NCBI RefSeq assembly: GCF_002993365.1
Contig: NZ_PVNP01000206.1
Coordinates: 1-64,000 of the forward strand
Source of the DNA: Marisediminitalea alba
Lineage (GTDB): Bacteria > Pseudomonadota > Gammaproteobacteria > Enterobacterales > Alteromonadaceae
Length of the DNA: 64,000 bases
Direction of reading: 5' to 3'
The notes below the pieces were generated by a model that had not been told where the DNA came from, did no database searches, and saw only the letters and a list, made by a program, of their open reading frames with translations. The position numbers and the translations under genes are program-made. Each line of letters opens with the position of its first letter. The first letter of the stretch is position 1. Below are positions 17,816-27,223 of the stretch, one piece after another.

Positions 17816-18726
17816 GTCAGAAAATGCTGCCTCCCGGCGCCGCCGATCTTGACCTGATAGAAGCCTTTATCGAAATGCTGTGGCTCGAAAAAGGCTTAAG
17901 CGATAATACCCAACAAAGTTATCGTCGGGATCTGTGTCATGTGGCGGGCTTCCTAACCAGTCGCTCTACCAGTCTGAAGCAGGCCAGTCTCACCGACATG
18001 CAGGACTATCTGATGTTTCGCGAGCAGCGGGGACTTTCGGCGCGCAGCACGCAGCGCAACATTAGCGCTATGCGTCAGTTTTACCGCTATCTGGTTACGG
18101 ATAATCAGCGTAAGGATAACCCGGTGAGTCAACTGGCTATCCCCAAAGCTGCCAAGAAGTTACCCGGGACGCTGAGCGAGGCCGATGTTGAGGCGTTGCT
18201 CGATGCGCCGGAAATGGAAGAACCCATTGAGTGTCGTGATAAATGCATGCTCGAGGTGCTGTATGCTACCGGCCTGCGGGTCAGCGAGCTAATTGGCCTG
18301 CGCTTGTCGGAAGTCAGCTTACAGCAAGGACTGGTGCGGGTGATGGGTAAAGGCAATAAAGAGCGCCTGGTACCGCTGGGTGAAAATGCCCTCGATGCGC
18401 TACAGGACTATTTACACAGTGCCCGCCCGCAATTGTTAAAGCATCAGACCGACGTGGTGTTCGTGAGTAACCGTGGTGTACAGATGACCCGCCAGACATT
18501 CTGGCACCGCATTAAACACTATGCAGTGAAAGCCGGGATCCGTACTCAGTTGTCTCCCCATACGCTGCGCCATGCATTCGCAACGCATTTACTTAATCAT
18601 GGTGCCGACCTGCGGGTGGTGCAAATGCTATTGGGCCACAGCGATCTGTCAACCACGCAAATTTATACCCATGTTGCCACAGAGAGACTTCAAAACCTGA
18701 TTACAGCGCATCATCCTAGGGGATAA
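17812..18726 (+). CDS. xerD: Site-specific tyrosine recombinase XerD
   Basis: Partner of XerC in resolving chromosome dimers at dif. The N-terminal SAM-like core-binding domain (about 12-100) is followed by the catalytic domain. Catalytic residues visible: R156 (TGLRVSE), K180 (GKGNKER), H250 and R253 (SPHTLRHAFATH), H276 (LLGHSD) and nucleophile Y285 (TQIYTHV). Assigned as XerD rather than XerC because it precedes dsbC and recJ as in E. coli. ATGA overlap with djlA. Confidence 0.96.
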   Translation: MSQKMLPPGAADLDLIEAFIEMLWLEKGLSDNTQQSYRRDLCHVAGFLTSRSTSLKQASLTDMQDYLMFREQRGLSARSTQRNISAMRQFYRYLVTDNQRKDNPVSQLAIPKAAKKLPGTLSEADVEALLDAPEMEEPIECRDKCMLEVLYATGLRVSELIGLRLSEVSLQQGLVRVMGKGNKERLVPLGENALDALQDYLHSARPQLLKHQTDVVFVSNRGVQMTRQTFWHRIKHYAVKAGIRTQLSPHTLRHAFATHLLNHGADLRVVQMLLGHSDLSTTQIYTHVATERLQNLITAHHPRG

Positions 18727-18922
18727 AACAAACTATTGGCAGGGCCGATTCGATGAGCACCGGGGTAATTGTCGATGGCAATCATCGCCAGAGCGGGATT
18801 TTTTGATACACTAGAGCGAATTTTACGGTTAAATGCCGGTCTTAAAGAAAACAATGTGCTGCAAATTCAGCACCCCAGAGGCCGTTTAGGCCATAATCCG
18901 AGTGGTTTTCAGGAGTGATTAA
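18727..18922 (+). promoter_or_regulatory. xerD-dsbC intergenic, probable dsbC promoter
   Basis: Holds a short hairpin GGCC-GTTTA-GGCC near 18880-18892 and a GGAG ribosome binding site about 8 bases before dsbC. A TTGATA near 18806 could be a -35 box, but no convincing -10 follows. No gene is seen. Confidence 0.35.
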
Positions 18923-19654
18923 ATGAAAGTGTTTCTTCGCAGTTTACTGGCAGTGCTGAGTGTTGTTTCAGTTGCTGCAACTGCAAATGTGCTGGCCGAT
19001 GCGGCAGATAAAGAGAGCGTTAAAGCAAAAATCGAAACCACGCTGAAATGGCGGGTAGATGCCATCGCCGACTCACCTGTTGATGGCTTACTGCAAATCA
19101 GCACCGAAAACGGCCTGTTTTACGTTAGTGCAGACGGCACCTATTTACTCCAGGCGCGGGTTTACAATCTCGACGAAGAAATGCGTAACGAAACCGAAAC
19201 CGCGCTGGCTGAAATGCGTCTGGATGGTTTAAAGCAATTTGATGATTCCTACATCGAATTTAAAGCTGAAGACGAACAATATGTGGTAACAGTATTCACC
19301 GACACTACCTGCGGATATTGCCGTAAGCTGCACGAGCAGATTGCTCAGTACAACGAAGAAGGCATTACCGTAAGGTACCTGGCGTATCCTCGTGCTGGCC
19401 TCAACAGCCCGGTCTATCGTCAGATGGTATCGGTCTGGTGCTCCGCCGATCCGAAAAAAGCTATGACCAACGCAAAATCAGGCAGCAGCGTAACGCCTAA
19501 CAGCTGTGATAACGACATTGCCGAGCAATTTCGTTTTGGTCGCAAGATTGGCGTAAATGGTACGCCTAATATCGTACTCAGCGATGGCAGTATTATTCCT
19601 GGTTACCAACCGCCGGAACAGTTGCTATCGGCGCTTAAACAGATCGCCGGTTAA
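18923..19654 (+). CDS. dsbC: Periplasmic disulfide isomerase DsbC
   Basis: Reshuffles wrong disulfides in periplasmic proteins and is kept reduced by DsbD. LptD, also encoded here, is a known DsbC-dependent substrate in E. coli. Signal peptide about 1-26 (ending VLADA); N-terminal dimerisation domain about 30-95; thioredoxin domain with active-site CGYC at 130-133, cis-proline region NGTPNIV, and a second cysteine pair (VWCSAD, NSCDN). Length 243. Confidence 0.96.
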   Translation: MKVFLRSLLAVLSVVSVAATANVLADAADKESVKAKIETTLKWRVDAIADSPVDGLLQISTENGLFYVSADGTYLLQARVYNLDEEMRNETETALAEMRLDGLKQFDDSYIEFKAEDEQYVVTVFTDTTCGYCRKLHEQIAQYNEEGITVRYLAYPRAGLNSPVYRQMVSVWCSADPKKAMTNAKSGSSVTPNSCDNDIAEQFRFGRKIGVNGTPNIVLSDGSIIPGYQPPEQLLSALKQIAG

Positions 19655-19751
19655 TTGTCTTACCGCCTACCGGATACCATTCCTCTCGGGTATCCGGTTG
19701 CTTCACCAATCAGAATGCTTTTCAGTTTCAGTAACGAATCACAGCGAATTT

Positions 19752-21476
19752 ATGAGTTTACACATCAGGCGCCGGCCGTTAACCGATACCTTTGACACGG
19801 CAATACATCCGGTTCTTGAGCGGGTTTACCGTGGCCGTTCCATTCAGTCTGCCGAGCAATTAAATACCGGTGCCCGGGCACTGCTGCATTATCGCGATTT
19901 ACTGGGCTGCGACATAGCCGCCACGCGCATTGCCGATGCCATTAGTGAGCAGCAATCGATAACCATTATCGGTGACTTTGATGCCGATGGCGCGACCAGC
20001 ACGGCGCTGTGTATGCTGGCTCTGGGGCAAATGGGGGCAACCCGGGTGGATTATCTGGTACCCAACCGGTTTGATTTTGGTTACGGGCTTTCGCCACAGA
20101 TTGTCGAGGTGGCAGCCGAGCGGGGAACGCCGTTAATTATCACCGTTGATAATGGCATTTCATGCCATGCAGGGGTTCAGCGGGCCAACGAGCTGGGCAT
20201 GGAAGTGATTGTGACTGATCACCATTTACCTGGCGAAACCCTGCCTGCCGCTACCGCCATCGTTAATCCTAATCAGCCGGATTGCCATTTTGCCTCGAAG
20301 AACCTCGCCGGTGTTGGCGTGGCGTTTTATCTTATGCTGGCGCTGCGAGCTGAACTGGAAGGGCGCGACTGGTTTAACCGCCAGGGGCTTCAGATGCCTA
20401 ATTTAGCCAATTTACTCGACATCGTGGCAGTAGGCACAGTAGCGGACGTGGTGCCGCTTGATCAGAATAACCGTATTCTGGTGCATCAGGGCTTACAGCG
20501 GATCCGTGCCGGACAATGCCGGCCGGGGATTACTGCCTTACTCGACGTAGCTCAGCGTCATGCCAGCCGCCTGACGGCAACGGATCTGGGCTTTGTAATA
20601 GGCCCCCGGCTAAATGCGGCGGGTCGTCTGGATGATATGGCGGCCGGGATAGAGTGCCTGCTTTGCAGTGATTCCATGGAAGCCCGGGCGCGGGCGACGG
20701 AGCTCGACCGGCTTAACCAGCAGCGGCGAACCATTGAACAGGAAATGAAACAACAAGCACAGGAAACCCTGGCGTCGGTGCAACTCGACAGCAGTGCACC
20801 GCCAGATGCCATCGTGCTGTTCGATGAGCATTTTCACCAGGGCGTCATCGGGATCGTCGCGGGTCGGCTGAAAGATGAATATAAGCGACCGACCATTGTG
20901 TTTGCCAAACAGGATGATGAAATTATTAAAGGCTCGGCGCGCTCCATAGCCGGGGTCCATATCCGCGACATTCTGGAGGCCGTCAGTACCGCTCACCCGG
21001 GCCTGATTGAGAAGTTCGGCGGACACGCGGCAGCCGCCGGATTATCAATCCAGACTGCCAATCTTTCCGCCTTTACCGCAGCCTTTACCAGTCATGTTAA
21101 AGCGGCTCTGGCTGACATTGACGACCCGAATATCATCCTCAGTGATGGCGAACTGGAGCCACACATCCTTAATTTGCCCACCGCCCAGGTATTGCGCCAG
21201 GCCGGTCCTTTCGGCCAGGGCTTTCAGCCGCCGCTATTCGACGGTACTTTCCAGCTTATTCAGCAGCGGATTGTCGGTGAGCGTCACCTTAAGATGGTAC
21301 TGGCTCACCCCGACAGCGGCGAGGAGTTCGACGCTATCGCGTTTAATATTGATTCCGATGTCTGGCCTGACCCTAATGTTAAGCAGGTGCAGTTGGCGTA
21401 TCAGCTGGATGTGAATTACTATCGGGGCAGGGAATCGCTGCAACTGCTGGTGGAAGCTCTGGCTCCGGTGGCCTGA
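19752..21476 (+). CDS. recJ: Single-stranded-DNA-specific 5'-3' exonuclease RecJ
   Basis: Degrades 5'-ended single strands in RecF-pathway recombination and mismatch repair; RecO, from the same pathway, lies just downstream. DHH-family motifs: GDFDADGATST near 77, TVDNGIS near 134, the signature DHHLPG near 157, and the DHHA1-type KFGGHAAAAGL near 423. The start is ATG 19752 (MSLHIRRRP); the frame is open further 5' but that part overlaps dsbC and shows no protein character. Length 574. Confidence 0.96.
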   Translation: MSLHIRRRPLTDTFDTAIHPVLERVYRGRSIQSAEQLNTGARALLHYRDLLGCDIAATRIADAISEQQSITIIGDFDADGATSTALCMLALGQMGATRVDYLVPNRFDFGYGLSPQIVEVAAERGTPLIITVDNGISCHAGVQRANELGMEVIVTDHHLPGETLPAATAIVNPNQPDCHFASKNLAGVGVAFYLMLALRAELEGRDWFNRQGLQMPNLANLLDIVAVGTVADVVPLDQNNRILVHQGLQRIRAGQCRPGITALLDVAQRHASRLTATDLGFVIGPRLNAAGRLDDMAAGIECLLCSDSMEARARATELDRLNQQRRTIEQEMKQQAQETLASVQLDSSAPPDAIVLFDEHFHQGVIGIVAGRLKDEYKRPTIVFAKQDDEIIKGSARSIAGVHIRDILEAVSTAHPGLIEKFGGHAAAAGLSIQTANLSAFTAAFTSHVKAALADIDDPNIILSDGELEPHILNLPTAQVLRQAGPFGQGFQPPLFDGTFQLIQQRIVGERHLKMVLAHPDSGEEFDAIAFNIDSDVWPDPNVKQVQLAYQLDVNYYRGRESLQLLVEALAPVA

Positions 21477-21492
21477 CAGGTAATGAATTGCT

Positions 21493-21762
21493 ATGAGTGT
21501 GGAAAAGCTGCTAAAACGTCATCAGTCACTGACTCACAGTGAAAACCTGAAAGTGGTTTCTCATGTACAGCGTCAGGATGGCGACTGGGTTCGCCATACC
21601 GTAATGATTGAAGATGTCGATGCGCCCTTTGTGTTTAAACGCACCAAACCTTATCAGTCGCTGCAGGGAGCCCGGGTGAATATGACCTACTACCGCACGG
21701 TGGAAACCGTTGCTGGTATGGAGTTTGAACAGATGAAAGTTGTGCGGATCAAGCGGGCATAA
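21493..21762 (+). CDS. Conserved-looking small protein of unknown function, 89 aa
   Basis: Not recognised. A soluble, basic protein with strand-like segments (LKVVSHVQRQDGDWVRHTVM; FVFKRTKPYQSLQGARV) and a C-terminal FEQMKVVRIKR. It has no signal peptide, cysteine pair or membrane helix. It is packed between recJ (16 bp) and recO (2 bp), in the same direction and with similar composition, which argues it is real and cotranscribed with the repair genes. Confidence 0.75.
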   Translation: MSVEKLLKRHQSLTHSENLKVVSHVQRQDGDWVRHTVMIEDVDAPFVFKRTKPYQSLQGARVNMTYYRTVETVAGMEFEQMKVVRIKRA

Positions 21763-21764
21763 TC

Positions 21765-22463
21765 ATGGCTAACCACTGGTTGAATGCCTATGTTTTGCAT
21801 CGACGCCCCTATCGTGAAACCAGTTTTATTGTTGATTTCTTTACCCTCGAACTCGGCCGCGTCAGCGCCGTGGCCCGTGGTGTGCGCAGCGCCAAATCCG
21901 ACCGCCGAAGCCTGCTGCAACCCTTCCAGGCGCTGCGAGTACAGCTAAGCGGCAAAAGCGATTTAAAGAACCTGACTCAATTAGAAGGCAATGGCGCTTT
22001 GCGCATGCTCACCGGAAATGCCCTTTATTGTGCCCTGTATGTCAATGAGATCACCAACCGGGTATTGCCTGGCGGTGTCGAGGCTGCAGAGCTCTACAGT
22101 GCCTATGCAACAGCCCTGGCAGCATTGCAGCAGGAACAGGCGGCTGCCGAGTATATTCTGCGTCAGTATGAACTGGCACTCTTGCAGGAGCTTGGCGTTA
22201 TGCCGGATTTCACTACTGACGCGGCTTCCAATGATCCCATCGAACCGTCTTTTCATTACGAACTGGTGTCGGAACTGGGGTTTTGCCAGGTTAAACAGGC
22301 CAGCAAACTCAGTTTTTCCGGTACCGAACTGCTGATGCTGGCTGAACAGGATTTCAGCCCGCCGGGATTAAAGGCGGCAAAGCGCTTATGCCGGTTAGCT
22401 CTGCATCCCTTTGTGGGTGACAAGCCATTGAAAAGTCGTGAGCTCTTTTTGGCCTCCCGCTGA
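21765..22463 (+). CDS. recO: DNA repair protein RecO
   Basis: Helps load RecA on SSB-coated single-stranded DNA together with RecR. The N-terminal OB fold is visible with the family pattern YVLHRRPYRETSFIVDFFT and GRVSAVARGVR (about 7-48), followed by the helical C-terminal domain (PGGVEAAELYSAYATALAAL). The zinc-finger cysteines of some RecO proteins are absent, as in E. coli. Length 232. It precedes pdxJ and acpS as in E. coli. Confidence 0.95.
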   Translation: MANHWLNAYVLHRRPYRETSFIVDFFTLELGRVSAVARGVRSAKSDRRSLLQPFQALRVQLSGKSDLKNLTQLEGNGALRMLTGNALYCALYVNEITNRVLPGGVEAAELYSAYATALAALQQEQAAAEYILRQYELALLQELGVMPDFTTDAASNDPIEPSFHYELVSELGFCQVKQASKLSFSGTELLMLAEQDFSPPGLKAAKRLCRLALHPFVGDKPLKSRELFLASR

Positions 22464-22519
22464 ATCACTGCTACAATACGCGCCACTTCAGTTTTGTTAT
22501 GTAATCTAGGACCCTGGGA

Positions 22520-23266
22520 ATGAAAGATATTCTGCTTGGCGTTAATATTGATCATATCGCTACGCTGCGAAATGCGCGTGGTACCTCTTACCCCGATCCG
22601 GTGCACGCTGCGGATATCGCAGAACGCGCAGGCGCAGACGGTATAACCGTTCATCTGCGGGAAGACCGTCGCCACATTAAAGACCGTGATGTCACGTTAC
22701 TCGCGCAAACCATTAATACCCGCTTAAACCTAGAAATGGCTGTCACCGAAGAAATGCTGGCCATTGCCGAACAGGTTAAACCCACATTTTGTTGCCTGGT
22801 GCCCGAAAAACGTGAAGAGTTAACCACCGAAGGCGGGCTGGATGTGGCCGGCAATCTGAGTCGTATGACCGATGCCTGCCAGCGCCTGGCCGAGGCGAAT
22901 ATTCTGGTTTCCCTGTTCATTGATGGCGATGAGCGCCAGCTTGATGCCGCTAAAGCAACCGGCGCACCGTATATCGAAATTCATACCGGTCATTATGCCG
23001 ATGCAACCAGTGAAGCGGAGCAGTTGGAACACCTGGCGCAAATCCGCCGTGGTGTGGAGTATGCCGATAATCTCGGGCTGCAGGTTAACGCTGGTCATGG
23101 CTTGCATTACCACAACGTAAAACCGATTGCGGCTATCCCGCAGCTTATCGAACTCAATATTGGTCATGCCATTATCGCCCGAGCTGCGTTTGACGGTTTG
23201 CACAAAGCCGTGGCGGATATGCGCAGCCTGATGCAGGAAGCGCGTTTACAGGCATACATAGGCTAA
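22520..23266 (+). CDS. pdxJ: Pyridoxine 5'-phosphate synthase
   Basis: Condenses the PdxA product with 1-deoxyxylulose 5-phosphate to give pyridoxine phosphate. TIM-barrel signature segments: [16 protein letters not shown] at the start, [11 protein letters not shown] near 50, VSLFIDGD near 130, IEIHTGHYA near 152 and [12 protein letters not shown] near 188. Length 248. A strong GGGA-type site precedes the ATG. It lies 18 bp before acpS. Confidence 0.97.
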   Translation: MKDILLGVNIDHIATLRNARGTSYPDPVHAADIAERAGADGITVHLREDRRHIKDRDVTLLAQTINTRLNLEMAVTEEMLAIAEQVKPTFCCLVPEKREELTTEGGLDVAGNLSRMTDACQRLAEANILVSLFIDGDERQLDAAKATGAPYIEIHTGHYADATSEAEQLEHLAQIRRGVEYADNLGLQVNAGHGLHYHNVKPIAAIPQLIELNIGHAIIARAAFDGLHKAVADMRSLMQEARLQAYIG

Positions 23267-23284
23267 CCACCACCGGAGCTGACC

Positions 23285-23665
23285 ATGGCCATTGCAGGCT
23301 TGGGAACTGATATTGTCGAAATTGCCCGTTTTGAGATGGAGGATGGCTCCCGGGATCGCCTCGCGCGTCGGGTGCTCACACCGGATGAATGGGCCATTTA
23401 TTCAGCGCACAATCAGCCGGTACGGTATCTGGCTAAACGGTTTGCCGCTAAAGAAGCCGCGGTAAAAGCGCTGGGCACCGGGATTGGTCGCGGTATTAGC
23501 TGGCAACAATTGCGTGTCAGCAATGACGAAGCGGGCGCGCCAATTCTGCATTATAGCGGTGAGTTTGCCGAGAAATGCAAGATTAAAGGTATAGTGAGTG
23601 CTTACTTAAGTTTATCTGATGAACAACATTACGCCGTGGCAACGGTGATCCTTGAAACACCGTGA
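23285..23665 (+). CDS. acpS: Holo-[acyl-carrier-protein] synthase
   Basis: Transfers 4'-phosphopantetheine from CoA to apo-ACP, activating fatty acid synthesis. The two family motifs are intact: GLGTDIVEIARF at the start (metal-binding Asp9) and RFAAKEAAVKALGTG near 55-70. Length 126, normal. A GGAGCTGACC site precedes the ATG. Next gene rlmD is 9 bp away. Confidence 0.97.
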   Translation: MAIAGLGTDIVEIARFEMEDGSRDRLARRVLTPDEWAIYSAHNQPVRYLAKRFAAKEAAVKALGTGIGRGISWQQLRVSNDEAGAPILHYSGEFAEKCKIKGIVSAYLSLSDEQHYAVATVILETP

Positions 23666-23674
23666 GGCAAGGTA

Positions 23675-25033
23675 ATGGTTAGCATTTATCAGGGCGGCGG
23701 TAAGCGTCGCGCCAGCGGAAAACGAAAAGGGCCCGCTCAGGTAGCTTCTGCTACGGTGACGCTGGAAAAGTGGGATGCCCGCGGGCGCGGTGTTTGCCGA
23801 ACCCATCAGCCGGTACTGTTTGTAGATGGCGCGCTGCCCGGTGAAACCTGTCAGGTAGCCATTACGCGCAGTAAAAAACAAGTCTGCGAAGGTCATGTAA
23901 CCAAAGTGCTTGAGCCTGCCCCGGCGCGGCAAACGCCTTTTTGCCCGGTATATGAGCAATGTGGCGGCTGCCAGTTGCAGCACGTTGAGCGCGACGCTGC
24001 CTTAGCCTGGCGACAACAGGCGCTGGATGAGCAAATCCGGCTCACCCACTCGTTAGACAAGTTACCCTGGGTCACACCTTTACGCAGCGCCGGTGACCAA
24101 TACCGGCGAAAAACGCGCCTGGCCATTGATGCCCGCAAAGGCAAGCCGCTGGCGCTGGGATTCAGAGCGGCAAAGAGCGATAAAGTGGTCAATGTCAACC
24201 ATTGCCCGGTGCTTGAACCTGAACTTAATGATCTGTTAGCGCCGTTACATAAACTACTCGAGCAGCTATCCGGGCGCACCGCTATTGGCCATATAAGTTT
24301 ACTAAGAGCACAAAACGGTATCGGCATCACATTTCGCTGCACTCAACCTTTTGCAGGCAGCGACCGCGAATTGTTAATGACCTTTGCTCAGACAAATAAG
24401 CTGTTACTGCGACTCGACTATGGTGATCACAGCGAAGCCTTGCATAAGCCGGTAGATGAGTTGTTATGCGCCACCACCGATGCATTATCGCTGGCGGTTA
24501 CCACCGAAGATTTTATTCAGGTGAATGCAGAGGTAAATCTGGCCATGGTTGAGCAAGCGCTCGACTGGCTGGCGCCAGAGGCGCAGCACAACGTACTCGA
24601 TCTGTTTAGCGGTTTAGGTAACTTTTCCTTGCCCCTGGCAAAACGTTGCGCCAGTGTTACTGCGGTGGAAGGGGTTTCCACAATGGTGCAAAAAGGCGAA
24701 AAAATTGCCCGACAACAAGGCATTACTAATATTCAGTGGCGCACTGCCGATTTAAGTAACGAGGCAGAACTTAACGCTCTGGCACTAAAAAAATATCATA
24801 AAGTGTTGCTGGATCCGTCCCGGGAAGGGGCTATGGAAGCCTGCCAGCAAATTGCCAAAGCCAGAGTTGAGTCAGTCGTGTACGTATCTTGCAATCCGGC
24901 AACTTTTAATCGCGATCTGGCACCGCTGCTGCAAGCAGGGTATCGGATCGTGAAACTCGGCATAATGGAAATGTTCCCGTATACCCAGCATATTGAGTCG
25001 ATGGCGTTACTCGAACGCGTGGCTAAAGGGTAA
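23675..25033 (+). CDS. rlmD: 23S rRNA (uracil1939-C5)-methyltransferase
   Basis: SAM-dependent methylation of U1939 in 23S rRNA. A basic N-terminus is followed by a TRAM domain (about 25-85), then the 4Fe-4S cysteines (CPVYEQCGGC near 90-99, plus a later HCP), the SAM motif LDLFSGLGNFSLPLA near 310, and the catalytic SCNPATFNRDL near 408. Length 452. It sits between acpS and relA, the E. coli-like rumA-relA order. Confidence 0.96.
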   Translation: MVSIYQGGGKRRASGKRKGPAQVASATVTLEKWDARGRGVCRTHQPVLFVDGALPGETCQVAITRSKKQVCEGHVTKVLEPAPARQTPFCPVYEQCGGCQLQHVERDAALAWRQQALDEQIRLTHSLDKLPWVTPLRSAGDQYRRKTRLAIDARKGKPLALGFRAAKSDKVVNVNHCPVLEPELNDLLAPLHKLLEQLSGRTAIGHISLLRAQNGIGITFRCTQPFAGSDRELLMTFAQTNKLLLRLDYGDHSEALHKPVDELLCATTDALSLAVTTEDFIQVNAEVNLAMVEQALDWLAPEAQHNVLDLFSGLGNFSLPLAKRCASVTAVEGVSTMVQKGEKIARQQGITNIQWRTADLSNEAELNALALKKYHKVLLDPSREGAMEACQQIAKARVESVVYVSCNPATFNRDLAPLLQAGYRIVKLGIMEMFPYTQHIESMALLERVAKG

Positions 25034-25042
25034 GAGGTAAAT

Positions 25043-27223
25043 ATGGTTTCAACCCGCACAGTGCATGAAGAACACCGGCCACCGTTTGAAGAATGGCTGG
25101 CGAGTCTTAATCTGTCTGAAAGTACCGCTCAGAAGCTGCGCGATATTTCGCATATGCCGGATAAACTGCTGGTCGGTCAGGAGATGGTGGAAATCCTTCA
25201 CCAGCTCAACATGGACGACGCAACATTGCAGGCCGCGCTGGTTTATCCCTATTGTCAGCAGCATGAGTTGTCTGATGCCGAGGTGGCGGAAAACTTTGGT
25301 ACTGAAATTGAGCAACTGGTAGTGGGTGTACGCCGCATGGAAGCGATTCGCATGCTGCATAACCGCAAACAATCCGAAAGCAAGCTCTCAGCACCCGATG
25401 AGCAACACATCGACAGTATCCGTCGTATGCTGCTGGCCATGGTGGAAGACGTGCGGGCGGTTGTGATTAAAATGGCGGAACGGATTTGCGCCCTGCAACA
25501 GGTTAAAAAGGCCGACGAAGAAACCCGGGTTATGGTTGCCCGGGAGTGTGCCACCATCTATGCGCCACTGGCTAACCGTCTTGGCATTGGTCAGTTAAAA
25601 TGGGAGCTGGAAGATTTAGCCTTTCGCTATTTACATCCAGTCACTTATAAACAAATCGCTAAACAGCTGGATGGTAAGAGGCGCGAGCGCGCCGAGTATA
25701 TCGACAATGTAGTGGACTCTTTGCAGGACTTGCTCAATAACGAACACATTAAGGCCGAGGTTTACGGGCGACCAAAACACATCTACAGCATCTGGAAAAA
25801 GATGCAGAAAAAACGCCTGACTTTTGAGCAGCTTTTCGATATCAGGGCAGTGCGGATCATTGCCGAGCGGTTGCAGGATTGCTACGCGGCGCTGGGCACT
25901 GTGCATGCCCACTTCAAGCATATTCCCAAAGAATTCGACGACTATATTGCCACCCCTAAACCGAATGGCTATCAGTCGATACATACGGTTATTGTCGGCC
26001 CGGAAGGTAAGCCGGTTGAAATTCAGATCCGTACCCAGAAGATGCACCAGGATGCTGAACTGGGTGTAGCGGCGCACTGGAAATATAAAGAGGGCAGTGC
26101 TGGTAAGGTTTCTGGCTACGATGAGCGGATTAACTGGTTACGTAAAATCCTGCAATGGCAGGAAGAGGTGGCCGAGTCGGGTGACTTTGTTGAAGAACTG
26201 CGCAGTCAGGTGTTTGACGACCGGGTATATGTCTTTACACCGCGCGGTGATGTGATTGATTTACCGCAGGGGTCAACGCCGGTGGATTTTGCCTATTACA
26301 TTCACAGTAATGTAGGGCACCGCTGTATCGGCGCTAAGATTAACGGCCGTATAGTGCCCTTTACCTATCAGCTGCAAAGTGGCGATCAGGTGGGGATCCT
26401 GACCGGAAAAGAACCCAACCCGTCGCGAGACTGGCTGCATCCTGGTTTAGGTTATGTCCATTCGTCACGGGCCCGCGCGACAATTCACAGTTTCTTTAAG
26501 AAACAGGATAAAGAGAAAAACCAGCAGGCGGGTAAAGAGCTGCTGGAGCGCGAACTCCAACGCGCCGGTCTGCCGGTTAAAATGGCGGTCGATGCCTGCG
26601 AACGATTTAATGTGCCCAGTACAGACGAACTGTTTGCTGCAATAGGTGCCGGCGATGTGCGGGTAATGTCGGTGGTGCATCATCTGCAACAGTTAGTGGC
26701 GCCGCCGCCGGAAGTTGAAGAACTGAGCCCCAAGGTTAAAACGCGCAAAGCCGCGCGGGGCAAAAATAAACCTGACAGTGTGGTAGTACAGGGCGTGGGT
26801 AACCTGATGAGCCAGCTGGCTAACTGCTGTCAGCCGGTGCCCGGCGATCATATTTTGGGTTATATCACTCAGGGGCGCGGTGTAAGCGTGCACAAAGACA
26901 GCTGTGAGCAACTTCAGAACCTGCTCAATCAGCATCCGGAACGGCAAATTGAAGTGAGTTGGTCAGAAGATCTCAACGTCGGTTATGAAGCGAATCTGGA
27001 CATTGAATGTAATGATCGTACTGGTCTGCTGCGCGATATCACCACAGTGCTGGCTAACGAAGGCGTGGCCCTGCTCGGCGTAAACAGCCTGAGTGACAAA
27101 AACAGCCACACTGCACTGATTTCGGTATCGGTAGAAGTCTCCGATGTAGAAGCGCTGAGCCGCCTGACGAATCGTTTGCGACAACTGAAGGACATCATTG
27201 ATGTCAGACGTAAGACCCACTGA
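25043..27223 (+). CDS. relA: GTP pyrophosphokinase RelA ((p)ppGpp synthetase I)
   Basis: Makes (p)ppGpp on ribosomes holding uncharged tRNA. Assigned RelA rather than SpoT because the N-terminal hydrolase domain lacks the HD-type catalytic motif (VYPYCQQHELSD in its place) while the synthetase domain is intact: FDIRAVRIIAERLQDCYAALG, the EFDDYIATPKPNGYQS stretch and VEIQIRT. TGS domain (DRVYVFTPRGDVIDLP) near 395, a conserved-cysteine region with NCCQPVPGD, and a C-terminal ACT domain. Length 726. relA and mazG overlap by 23 bases. Confidence 0.97.
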   Translation: MVSTRTVHEEHRPPFEEWLASLNLSESTAQKLRDISHMPDKLLVGQEMVEILHQLNMDDATLQAALVYPYCQQHELSDAEVAENFGTEIEQLVVGVRRMEAIRMLHNRKQSESKLSAPDEQHIDSIRRMLLAMVEDVRAVVIKMAERICALQQVKKADEETRVMVARECATIYAPLANRLGIGQLKWELEDLAFRYLHPVTYKQIAKQLDGKRRERAEYIDNVVDSLQDLLNNEHIKAEVYGRPKHIYSIWKKMQKKRLTFEQLFDIRAVRIIAERLQDCYAALGTVHAHFKHIPKEFDDYIATPKPNGYQSIHTVIVGPEGKPVEIQIRTQKMHQDAELGVAAHWKYKEGSAGKVSGYDERINWLRKILQWQEEVAESGDFVEELRSQVFDDRVYVFTPRGDVIDLPQGSTPVDFAYYIHSNVGHRCIGAKINGRIVPFTYQLQSGDQVGILTGKEPNPSRDWLHPGLGYVHSSRARATIHSFFKKQDKEKNQQAGKELLERELQRAGLPVKMAVDACERFNVPSTDELFAAIGAGDVRVMSVVHHLQQLVAPPPEVEELSPKVKTRKAARGKNKPDSVVVQGVGNLMSQLANCCQPVPGDHILGYITQGRGVSVHKDSCEQLQNLLNQHPERQIEVSWSEDLNVGYEANLDIECNDRTGLLRDITTVLANEGVALLGVNSLSDKNSHTALISVSVEVSDVEALSRLTNRLRQLKDIIDVRRKTH

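Noticed and set aside
25043-27223. Missing HD motif in the (p)ppGpp enzyme as a defect
   Set aside because: This is normal for RelA, which lacks hydrolase activity.
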